Part shown: piece after piece, positions 10,396 through 19,387 of the stretch
Numbering within the stretch: position 1 is the first letter of the stretch
Layout of the letters: each line of letters begins with the position of its first letter
Assembly: GCA_013368375.1 (NCBI GenBank)
Contig: JAACJP010000010.1
Coordinates: 558,001 to 622,000 of the forward strand
Source of the DNA: Tricholomella constricta
Lineage: Eukaryota > Basidiomycota > Agaricomycetes > Agaricales > Lyophyllaceae
DNA length: 64,000 nt
Reading direction: 5' to 3'
Made by a program: the position numbers and the translations under genes
The notes under the pieces: generated by a model
Told to the model about the DNA's origin: nothing
Seen by the model: only the letters and a program-made list of their open reading frames with translations
Databases searched by the model: none

Positions 10396-10734
10396 ATGAC
10401 CCTTGAGAAGGAGGAAGACGTCGAAGCTCTGAAACCAGCCAACCCCCTTTCGGAAAAACAACCCCTCCTTAGGGACCTCCGGGACAACGACAACGATCAG
10501 ACCTCCAACGACATCAGGAAGGAGGAAGACAACCGCCCCAACACCAACAAACTCCAAGAGGAAGTACCAACATCGACAATCGAGTCGCTGTCACGGCCAA
10601 AAATGGTTTCCACTGAATCCAGCATGAAAATCCCACACTGTGACAATAGCGCCTCTGGAAAAGAAATTGCACAACAGAGAATAGAAACCACCACACAGAT
10701 AAGATCGATCTTATCTTATCAAATTCACAGTTAA
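10396..10734 (+). pseudogene. gypsy2 acidic linker between protease and RT
   Basis: A 112-residue open stretch rich in Glu, Asp, Asn and Thr (MTLEKEEDVEALK...). It has no recognisable domain and ends at a TAA just before the repeat-rich insertion. A charged, low-complexity spacer between protease and RT is common in fungal gypsy polyproteins. It is counted here as part of the broken pol gene and not as a separate gene. A perfect 20-bp palindrome lies at 10697-10716 within it. Confidence 0.45.
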
Positions 10735-12365
10735 GTGCACCCCCGAGTCTGTATAGTGCAGCGGATAAAGACACTCACTCAAGTTCTCAGAAAATTTATC
10801 ACATAATCCAACTTGTATTCTGGAACCTTCCCAATATTCCGGAAACCCTTGTCAAGGGCAGAGATCTCTCGAATCTTACTCCTTCAAGGCATTTGATATA
10901 GATCGCCTGGATCTTACCCCGTCAAGGCATTTGATATGGACCTGACCGAAATCGGCCAGCAGATCTACCTATTGTTCTCTTCATATAGAAATATGCTGAC
11001 AAAGATCATCAGGAGTCATGGATGAGTAAGCTGCACCTACCTGTATATAGGAATATGCTGACTAAGCCTAGATAGCAAAAATGTATATAAGGGAGAGGGA
11101 AAGTCGTATCTCCCCAAGTACAATACGGCATAAAGTAACCACCTGTTATACGGTACCTCTTGTAAGGTATACACACGTGCGAAAGCCGTAGAGCCTAACT
11201 CAGACTCAGTACTTCACCGTCGTCAGATCCGTCTGCCAGACACCCTCCCTCATTGTCAGATACAGCGTCAGATTTCATAAGAGCTTGCCCGCTAAGGTTC
11301 TCGGTAAGTGGTCAACAGTGACCGCTGAGACATTTTAGGTGCCTCCTCTTCATCCGTCGTCAGATTTACTTCTGCACGAACCCCTTCATCACTGTCCGAT
11401 ACAGCGTCGAGGCACATATTTCTCTTTTAGGTTCCACATCCTTCGTCACTGTCAGATACAGTGTCAAGGCACGTAGTTTCCCATATCCTTCGTCACTGTC
11501 AGATACAATGTCAAGGCACGTAGTTTCCCATATCCTTCGTCACTGTCAGATACAACGTCGAGGCACGTAGTTCTCGATATCCTTCGTCACTGTCTGATAC
11601 AGCGTTGAGGCACGTAGTTTCTGATATCCTTCGTCACTGTCCGATGTAGTTCGAAGCACGTATTTTCCAGGTCCAGCAATCCTTTGTCACTGTCTGATAC
11701 AGCGCCAAAGCACATATGTCCAGCATCAATTAGTCAGCACCATTAGCATCAGTCACGACCATCAGCATCAGTCACATCTATCAGCATCAATCACAATCAT
11801 CAGCATCAGTCAATCATCAGCATCACACTTTGTTCATCATTGTCCACAGCACCGAAGTATAGTCCATCGTCATCATTGACATAGCTCGTCATCGTCGTAC
11901 ACAGCGTCGACACCTATCTCCATCAGATCAAGTCTGTTTCACACCGTTTCAGCATCAGACCTTGTCCATCATTGTCCACAGCCCTGCAGTATAGTTCGTC
12001 ATTATCAGATATAGCCCGTCATCACCGTACACAGCGCCAATGCCTATCTTCATCAGTTCAAGTCTGTTTCGCACCGTTCCTTCAGTAGTCAACAGAGGAC
12101 AACACAGCGATCAATATTCCCATGGTTACATCACTTTCCCACAGTCACAGATTTTACAAGTCAAGTCACATCAAGTTATATTACATCACCTATTTTCCCA
12201 CGATCCCTTCAGGTGTATCAAGTCTTTGAGGACACTAATAAACTATTTATAGGTCATTTACAGGTTACACTTGATACTACAAATTTCCTCAAACATCCAG
12301 GTAACTTCCCGTTGCATTCAGCTAGCTTCCGGTAGCCCTGGACACTTAGTTAAACAAACTTAAGT
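10735..12365. repeat. Non-coding, tandem-repeat-rich insertion in gypsy2
   Basis: About 1.6 kb without protein-like ORFs separates the protease part from the RT part of gypsy2, where gypsy elements normally have coding sequence. It contains a TATA-like stretch (tgtatataaggg, 11081-11092), a pair of similar 'tcaaggcatttgatat' blocks near 10887 and 10922, and a 47-bp tandem array. It also holds a string of about 20-bp 'atcagcatcagtca' units (11725-11830) and a block of about 133 bp repeated at about 11829 and 11961. The five bases TTAAG occur at both possible edges (10731-10735 and 12360-12364), but the ends are not TG...CA. It could be a solo LTR of another element family; this is unproven. 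Confidence 0.5.
11438..11672. repeat. 47-bp tandem repeat array (five units)
   Basis: Units begin atccttcgtcactgtc and contain 'gataca..gtc.aggcacgtagtt'. Four consecutive copies start at 11438, 11485, 11532 and 11579 with exact 47-bp spacing, and a fifth, diverged copy follows at 11626. Poorer copies lie on both sides (about 11345-11437 and 11679-11725). The units touch each other with no unique spacer. Confidence 0.9.
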
Positions 12366-15300
12366 GTGACATCGCAAGAGGAGGTAACAGGACGGAGCCG
12401 CACCCGAAAACCACCTCCACTGAACTACTTTCCTCCAAACATTCCGAGGTCAAAATTCAAATCCCACCCCAAACAGAAATCTGCAACGTCCCCAACGACA
12501 GAAACACAGGAAGAAGAGGAAACCAACCCGGAAACGGAGGTCGAAGACGAAACCGGAGAGGGAGAAGAGGACGTCGAAACACAAAACATCCGCCTGATCA
12601 GAGCGGCGCCATTCGCAAACCTCATCAGAGACGGAGCTACGGCGTTCCAACTACACATCTCCTCCACCGAACAGGAAGAACACCTCCACGCCAATAACAC
12701 CTCTGACGATGAACCCAAGCAACCCAAGACAGAAAAGGAAATCTTTGAAGAAGTCGTACCTCCGGAGTACAGGGACTTCGAAGACGTATTCTCAGCGGGC
12801 GAAGCGAAAACCATCCCCCACACAGACCTTACGATCACACAGTGGAACTCGATGAAAACACCACCCCTCCCTTCAGAAAGATATACAACATGTCCGAACT
12901 GGAGTTAAAAGCCCTAAAGGATTACATCGACGAGATGCTCGGTAAAGGGTTCATCCGACCGTCGAGTTCATCAGCAGGAGCTCCGGTACTGTTCGCAAAA
13001 AAGAAGGACAGATCCCTCCAACTATGCGTGGACTATAGAGGATTAAATCGGATCACCAAGAAGAACCGTTACCCCCTACCTCTGATCGGAGATCTCATAG
13101 ACCGACTTCAAAAAGCGAAAGTATACTCAAAGATTGACCTCCGAGTGGGCTACAACAATGTACGCATAGCTCCGGGACACGAATGGAAGACAGCTTTCCG
13201 CACCCGCTATGGACTTTTTGAATACCTGGTAATGCCCTTCGGCATGACAAATTCACCCGCGACATTCCAACACTTCATGAACAACATTTTCCACGACATG
13301 AACGATGTGTTCATAGTGATCTACCTCGACGACATCCTGGTTTTCTCGGAGACCTTAGAGGAACATCACGGACATGTTCGGAAGGTCCTCGAAAGGCTCC
13401 AGAAACACAACCTTCATGCAAAACTGGAGAAATGCACCTTCCACACCACGGAGATCGAATACTTAGGCGTCATTGTATCCCCCGGCAGAGTAAAGATGGA
13501 CCCAGAAAAAGTCGACGCGATCAGGAAGTGGCCTAGACCAACAAAGGTCAAAGAACTCCAGTCATTCCTAGGTTTTGCAAACTTCTACCGACAATTTATT
13601 GACAATTATTCCGGCATAACGAAGAGGTTAAACAAACTCACGCAAAAGGACACAATCTGGAAATGGGATTCCGAATGTGAAGGTGTCTTCGAGCTACTAA
13701 AGAAAGCATTCTCCTCCGCACCCATCCTGCGACATTTTAATCCTCAACTGCCGGTGATACTAGAATGCGATGCTTCCGACTTTGCCATAGCAGGGATCAT
13801 CTCCCAATTTGACGAGACATCGCAAGACTTACGTCCTGTCACCTTTTACGCGAGAACCATGATCGACGCGGAGCTCAACTATGACATCTACGATAAGGAG
13901 CTCCTAGCAATCGTGAAAGCGTTTAAGCAATGGAGGGCCTACCTTGAGGGATCTCCCCACCGCATTCAAGTGTACTCCGACCATAACAATCTGCAATATT
14001 TCTCCACGACCAAGCAACTCAGTCGCAGACAAGCAAGATGGTCGGAATGCCTGGCGAACTTCGACTTCCAGATAAACTACCGACCCGGAAGACTGGGAGC
14101 GAAGCCAGATGCCCTCACACGACGAGCGGAGGTATACCCCAAGAAGGGCTTCGAACAGGATCATAATTTGTTCAATAACCGCATCATCATACCCCCCGAA
14201 CGGTTGAACGCATCTCTAATCTTGAACGAACAACTCCTGTTGAACAATGTCCATAACGCACCCCGAGATGAGTTCTTCGAGAAACATGCACCCAAACCCG
14301 GAGAAGAATCCTCTGCATTCTCATTATCCAATGATCACAAGCTACTCCTTCGCAACGGAAGAATCTATGTACCTGACCATTCCAGACTACGCCTCGACAT
14401 CCTGCAGCAACACCACGACCACAAACTGCGCAGACATCCAGGGATCAGAAAGACCACACAACTCATCATGAGGACATATTTCTGGCCCGGATTACGGAAG
14501 GAGGTCGCCCGATACGTCCGAAGCTGCCACGCTTGTAAAAGAGCGAAAGTCCCGCGCCACAGCCCTTATGGATTATTAAAACCACTACAGATTGGACGAT
14601 GGGCATGGACCTCCATATCCATGGATCACATTGTGGAACTACCAGAATCGGACGGGTATGATGCTATCCTGGTCGTAGTATGCCGCCACACCAAGCAAGG
14701 CATCCTCATACCCTGTCATACAACGGACACAGCAAAAGACCTTGCCCAACTATTCCTGGAACACGTCTTCTCCAAACACAGACTGCCCGACGACATCATC
14801 TCCGACAGAGGCACTCTCTTCGTCTCCCGCTTCTGGAGCTCGCTGTGCAAAGCCCTGGACATCAAATCGAACCTTTCGACCGCGTACCACCTGGAGACCG
14901 ACGGCCAGACGGAACGGGTAAATCAGACACTGGAACAATACCTCAGGATGTACGTGAACTATCTCCAGACCAACTGGCGGACACAGCTCCCTCTGGCGGA
15001 GTTCACGTATAACAATACGACCCATTTGACCACGGGAGTGTCCCCTTTCTTTGCGAACAAGGGTTATCACCCCCGCCTGACAATTTCTATAAAAGACATA
15101 CCAGCGAAAGAAGCACAGGAGGTAGCTGTAGACCTCCGGACCCTCCAAAGCTACCTCCACCAAGAAATAGAGATCACAAACGAAGCCTACAAACGATTCG
15201 CGGACAAGAAACGGGACCCCACACCAGACTGGGCTGTAGGAACGGAGGTATGGCTCGACTGTCGGAACATCAAGACGAAACACCCCTCCAAAAAGCTGGA

Positions 15301-15678
15301 CCACCGGAGATTGGGCCCATTCAAAGTCCTACAAAAGATCTCCAGCCACGCGTATCGACTGGAACTACCTCCGACACTGAAAGGAATTCACAACGTATTC
15401 CACGTCAAGTTACTCGAGAAACACGAACATGAGAACTTCCCAGGACGATCAAACCACCTCCGCAGACGATCGAAGTCGAAGGCGAAGATCACTATGAAGT
15501 AGGACGAATCCTGGACTCCCGAACACGAGGGAAACACGTCCTCTATCTAGTACAATGGGAAGGGTATGGCCCCAAAGACGACACCTGGGAACCAGCAAAA
15601 AATATAGAAGGAGCAAAGGACATGGCCCTTGAATTCCACCGACTATTCCCAAGAAAGCCACGGGACCCCACAATTTAA
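12366..15678 (+). pseudogene. gypsy2 pol: RT - RNase H - integrase - chromodomain, frameshifted
   Basis: The long central frame (12842-15502, 886 aa) carries RT motifs (CVDYRGLN, YLDD near 13322), RNase H, and an integrase with an HHCC zinc finger (about 14410-14540). The integrase acidic motifs are MDHIVE, SDRGTLF and the QTERVNQ region. It is broken at both ends. Just before RT the upstream frame (12366-12908) shifts near 12831-12840. After integrase the frame shifts near 15451-15457, and a complete chromodomain follows in another frame (about 15454-15678: HYEVGRILDSR, LVQWEGY, TWEP). The acidic segment before RT ends with the usual EVVPPEYRDFEDVFS block. Two frameshifts plus the upstream damage make this a pseudogene. 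Confidence 0.85.
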
Positions 15679-16697
15679 AAGACACTCGACGAACACTCAC
15701 GCACATCAACACATCACGAAAATTATGCAAATTCTCTCAAGGTTAAACTCTACTATATGTATTCAACCACCAGCACAACAATATCACAAAAAGAAAAAAT
15801 ATCAAGAAAAAAGAAAAACAAACGAACGAACTTCGGACTGTAAATATTTAGCAAAAAAGGAATGGAACGAAGGCCAAGACACTGCAGAAGGGACCGACTA
15901 CTCGATGCGACGACGCTTGGAGGGACCCGCATTGGAAGAAGAACCGCCCTCATGACCACCTCCCACCTCCCCAACCAACCCTATCTCCAGGGGACGCATC
16001 GACACAATGTCCTGCTCGTCATCGGCGATCAACTGAGACTGAGATACGAACTCTGTCGCGGGTGAGCGAAGGGCGGTGAAGAGCAAGGAAATGCTCGAAC
16101 GCGGGGAACGGCGACTTGGGATCGACGGGGGGCAGAACAGCTCGAGGAGCGAGTGCCGCTCAAGAATCTTGTGGGTGCCATCGATGATACTTCGGACCGG
16201 CGACGCCTCCAACTCGATGAGGGCGCAACGCAGAGCACCATCCGCAATATACATGTCGGACGCGAAGGCGGTACGCGCAAGGTCGAGGGCTACAAAAAGT
16301 TTCAGAAACGAGAAGGAGAGAATGAAGGGAATCGAAACTCACCGTCAACGCGAGTGCGGAGGTCCAAGGCGTGACCACGCCAATAATCCCTAACCTCCTG
16401 AAGGTGGACAACGTGCCCCTGCAAACCAGCAACCTCATCCTGAAGAACCGATACCTCCATCCGAAGATCCTGAACCTCCGCATCACGATCAACGTCTACG
16501 ACCTCCGAAGTCTGCGCCTGCAGATGAAGGAAGCGCTCGCGTTCATCGGCGAAGTCGGACAATACACCACAAAGATGGGACTTGGCACGCTGACCCTCGA
16601 CCTGAAGAAGCTCGACTTGAACAGAGAGGGCCTGCGCGCGCGCGACCTCCTGGTCATAGAGGCGTTGAAGACGAAGGTACTCCTCAGACGAGGGAGG

Positions 16698-17154
16698 TGT
16701 AAGGGGACGTCCGGATGGGCAGAGGCGAGCAAAGAGCGCAAGCCGCCGCGAGCCTAGATAGTCCTAAATACGATCAAGTCAGCGATAAGAGCGCGAAGCG
16801 TGATGAGGGCGACGAGAGAGTAAGCCTGAGAGTCGATCAATGTGTAAACCCGAAGATACTGTTATTGTTCAGGTTGGAGATATCCTATCTCCAACCCTAG
16901 GCTTATATACTACATCGCCGAGCCAGTGACTAAGGCGGTATGTAAGAGCGCTGACTACTGATGAGTAAACAACTGTCCAGCTGACTGATAGGGATCTAAG
17001 TAGTGGTGTCAGTGTGGGATAATAACTACGAAAGGGGCGTAAGAACAGTGGAGCGGTCAGCAAGCATGTCTAAGACGGGGGCCATGGGGGCCGATGACAG
17101 GAAGCAAGAGACTAAGCAACAGATAGGAGTGGGCGCACGGTGCATCCCCTTACA
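16698..17154 (-). repeat. 3' LTR of the KH element
   Basis: 457 bp, differing from its partner at only a few positions, for example one extra base in 'gctgactactg' and the base before 'cttaca' at the far end. In element orientation this is the downstream LTR and is preceded by the polypurine tract at 17155-17167. Confidence 0.95.
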
Positions 17155-17167
17155 TCACCCCCCCTCT
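17155..17167 (-). promoter_or_regulatory. Polypurine tract of the KH element
   Basis: AGAGGGGGGGTGA on the minus strand directly abuts the 3' LTR. It primes plus-strand synthesis. The core GGGGGGGTGA followed by TGT is identical to the gypsy1 junction. Confidence 0.8.
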
Positions 17168-17199
17168 AGCGTTCGTCTACCACGACAAACTCAGTTTCT

Positions 17200-18204
17200 T
17201 CATTTTTTGGGCCACGGCGTCCCCCGTCGGGCCGTTGGGCATGGAGCGATAGGGCTGGGGACGGAAGTGCCAGTTGTGATGCAATGAACGTCCATCGGCG
17301 TTGCAGGGATACTGACTGACATAGGGGAGGGAGCTGTGGAGCGGGCGAGCGGAGAGGGCGCGCGCGTAGGGTCGGGTCGGGTGTCCATTGCGGTCCGAGG
17401 CGTGGGTGCCGCGCTGGGAGGACGCAGGAGGGCGTCACGGGTAGGGGAGCTGGTGCCGGTGGGGGCGGCCGCCCTGCTATACGACGGCCTCAGCGTACAG
17501 GTGATAGGAGCTGCCGGCTCCCGTAAAATGTTCAAAAGGGCGGGAGGTAAAGGGTCCCTGTGAGCCGGGGCAGGAGGGAGAGGCTCCCGACGAGCAGGGG
17601 CCGGCGCTGCAGGGGCAACCGGCGCAGATTTTGCCTTCTTCTGCTTCTTAGGTACGCGCACGCGTTGGCGAGCAATGCGCTTCCCCAATACAATAAGAGC
17701 ATCACCGATCTGCCGATCAGTGCCCTTGATAGAGACTAGGCGCTGCCGGTCCTCATCTGGCCCCATGGTGAAGGCCGAGACGCGAGCGCCGGAGAGGTCG
17801 TGGATTTGTTTAAGTCCCTTCCCTCGAGAGCCGACGATGTGTGGCATCAGGGAGTCTGGGAACTCCAAGCCGATCAGATATTGGTCAGCCTTCCCTTCCG
17901 TAGAGTGGAATTCCCCAGAGAGGTGGAAGGACGAGGGGTGGCCAGTATTGGCAGTAGAGCGGCCGCTCTTGCGAGGCAGAGGAGCGGGGGGAGGAGGTTT
18001 GTTAGACAATGGAGGGGCTTTGGAAAGCGCCGCCGTAGTAGCGACAGCGATAACGGTGCCCTCTTCAAGGGCCGATAGACGAGCCTCCATGGCCGAGAGT
18101 GCCAGTCGCGTCTGGCGTACAACACGGGCCATGTCTTCCAGTTCTGCCGTCGAGAACACGCCCGAGAGAGCAGGCTGAGAGGCAAGAGGGGTAGGGGTAG
18201 TCAT
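17200..18204 (-). CDS. KH-domain Gag-like protein of the small LTR element
   Basis: 334 residues, the only ORF of the element. The N-terminal 60 residues are helix-forming (STAELEDMARVVRQ...ALSAMEARLSALEE). After a Pro/Ser linker comes a KH domain (about residues 105-180): DQYLIGLEFPDSLMPHIVG, the GxxG loop as GSRG, then GLKQIHDLSGARVSAF, and a final helix GDALIVLGKRIA. A Lys/Arg-rich patch follows (VRVPKKQKKAK), then a long Pro/Ala/Thr tail. There is no CCHC zinc knuckle, protease or RT. By position it corresponds to Gag, and the KH fold would supply single-strand RNA binding in place of a zinc knuckle; that role is inferred. The start at 18204 lies about 100 nt inside the 5' LTR. Confidence 0.85.
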   Translation of the reverse strand: MTTPTPLASQPALSGVFSTAELEDMARVVRQTRLALSAMEARLSALEEGTVIAVATTAALSKAPPLSNKPPPPAPLPRKSGRSTANTGHPSSFHLSGEFHSTEGKADQYLIGLEFPDSLMPHIVGSRGKGLKQIHDLSGARVSAFTMGPDEDRQRLVSIKGTDRQIGDALIVLGKRIARQRVRVPKKQKKAKSAPVAPAAPAPARREPLPPAPAHRDPLPPALLNILREPAAPITCTLRPSYSRAAAPTGTSSPTRDALLRPPSAAPTPRTAMDTRPDPTRAPSPLARSTAPSPMSVSIPATPMDVHCITTGTSVPSPIAPCPTARRGTPWPKK

Positions 18205-18292
18205 TGTCAGAGATTATGAGAGGGTTGGGGTGTGTGAGGACACAGAGGAGTTAGGTGGGTGTGCGACGAGCTAGAGGGGCAGGCCGCGTAGG

Positions 18293-18305
18293 AACCTGAA
18301 CAACC
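18293..18305 (-). promoter_or_regulatory. Self-primer binding site of the KH element
   Basis: Immediately inside the 5' LTR the minus strand reads GGTTGTTCAGGTT. Its TTGTTCAGGTT part is a perfect 11-nt complement of AACCTGAACAA inside the same LTR (18473-18483, minus reading). No match to the usual initiator tRNA-Met primer site (TGGTAGCAGAGC) is seen. This layout is that of Tf1/sushi elements, whose mRNA 5' end primes its own reverse transcription. Confidence 0.75.
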
Positions 18306-18761
18306 TGTAAGGGGACGTCCGGATGGGCAGAGGCGAGCAAAGAGCGCAAGCCGCCGCGAGCCTAGATAGTCCTAAATACGATCAAGTCAGCGATAAGAGC
18401 GCGAAGCATGATGAGGGCGACGAGAGAGTAAGCCTGAGAGTCGATCAATGTGTAAACCCGAAGATACTGTTATTGTTCAGGTTGGAGATATCCAATCTCC
18501 AACCCTAGGCTTATATACTACATCGCCGAGCCAGTGACTAAGGCGGTATGTAAGAGCGCTGCTACTGATGAGTAAACAACTGTCCAGCTGACTGATAGGG
18601 ATCTAAGTAGTGGTGTCAGTGTGGGATAATAACTACGAAAGGGGCGTAAGAACAGTGGAGCGGTCAGCAAGCATGTCTAAGACGGGGGCCATGGGGGCCG
18701 ATGACAGGAAGCAAGAGACTAAGCAACAGATAGGAGTGGGCGCACGGTGCATCTCCTTACA
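18306..18761 (-). repeat. 5' LTR of the KH element
   Basis: 456 bp. In element orientation it is the upstream LTR. It contains a TATA box about 34 nt before the segment AACCTGAACAA, which is complementary to the sequence just inside the LTR. The few differences from the other LTR point to a recent insertion. Confidence 0.95.
18511..18517 (-). promoter_or_regulatory. TATA box in the KH element LTR
   Basis: TATATAA on the minus strand, about 34 nt upstream of the self-complementary segment at 18483. That would place the transcript start at or near the primer sequence, as self-priming requires. The same motif is present in the 3' LTR. Confidence 0.65.
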
Positions 18762-18811
18762 GGAGGGGAGGGAACCGGGGCAGCAGGGGGGGTCGAAATC
18801 AACATGGCGGG

Positions 18812-19301
18812 TGTTAGGGGAACACCCATTCACGCCCTCCGACGCTCACCGACTGTCTCCCGACACGTGCGATCACTCCCGACCGATCGCGCCCCCAACC
18901 CCGACGCTCCGACCCAAGCGTCGGTGTACATACTTATACATCCCTGTCGCTACCTCCCCTTCCAGCGTGCGCCCGATCCCGACGTCCGACATTCCGACGT
19001 CGGTCGCCCGACCTCGTGCCAGCACCCTGAGCCACGAGGATCGGACAGTGTCGGGAACGTGTACAGACACGCGCCGCTGCCCATCCGTTATCATTTACGT
19101 ACCATACACCCCAGAGAGCCGGCCCTCACGTAGTTTACTCGTATATAGTCATCCTCCTGACATGGGGGAATCCTTTACTCTATTCTCATTGGATTCCCCT
19201 CTGCCAGGTAGGTTTACTTACGCTCTCTCTACCGTACATAATATAACATTGGATTCCCCTCTGCCAGCACGACTAAGCTCTGCGCTGAGGTCGCCCTAAC
19301 A
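18812..19301 (+). repeat. 5' LTR of gypsy1
   Basis: 490 bp, from TGTTAGGGGAACACC to CGCCCTAACA. The TATATAG at 19142-19148 is about 33 nt before the segment ttactctattct (19175-19186) that matches the primer site. ORFs read inside it on either strand are not conserved protein genes. Confidence 0.97.
19142..19148 (+). promoter_or_regulatory. TATA box of gypsy1 LTR promoter
   Basis: TATATAG in U3, 33 nt before the self-complementary segment at 19175. This is normal TATA-to-start spacing if the transcript begins with the primer sequence. Confidence 0.65.
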
Positions 19302-19303
19302 GC

Positions 19304-19315
19304 AGAATAGAGTAA
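19304..19315 (+). promoter_or_regulatory. Self-primer binding site of gypsy1
   Basis: AGAATAGAGTAA, two bases inside the 5' LTR, is the exact reverse complement of 19175-19186 in the LTR. No tRNA primer site is visible. The arrangement fits Tf1/sushi-type self-priming, in which the 5' end of the mRNA folds back, is cleaved and serves as primer. Confidence 0.8.
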
Positions 19316-19387
19316 CTCTAGAAACCCGACGAAGCCGACCGATCTGCTTCCGCGCCGAAACACGCGTCTGCTACACGCGACCGTCCA

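Larger units (their letters stand above)
16698..18761 (-). mobile_element. Small self-priming LTR retrotransposon encoding only a KH-domain protein
   Basis: Two near-identical LTRs (457 and 456 bp) flank a 1.15-kb interior, and the whole is bounded by a perfect 5-bp target-site duplication GGAGG (16693-16697 and 18762-18766). LTR ends are TGTAAGGGGA...TCCCCTTACA. The single ORF is on the minus strand and fills nearly the whole interior, so the element reads right to left. It has no protease, RT, RNase H or integrase and must be mobilised in trans. The polypurine tract and primer site are where a minus-strand element should have them. Confidence 0.93.

Noticed and set aside
11438..11672. Regularly spaced repeats that could be taken for a CRISPR array
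   Set aside because: The 47-bp units are directly adjacent with no unique spacers, and the organism is eukaryotic. It is a minisatellite.
10731..12364. The repeat-rich block as a solo LTR with TSD TTAAG
   Set aside because: The five-base match is present, but the implied ends are not TG...CA, and removing the block does not restore a gypsy2 reading frame. It is kept only as an insertion of unknown type.
18873..19299. ORFs of 60-230 codons within the gypsy LTRs (also at 1106-1543 and 24660-25151)
   Set aside because: They run through U3, TATA and R regulatory sequence, differ between LTR variants and show no conserved domain.
19302..19330. tRNA primer binding site for gypsy1
   Set aside because: The expected TGGTAGCAGAGC-type sequence is absent, and the site is an exact complement of the element's own LTR.
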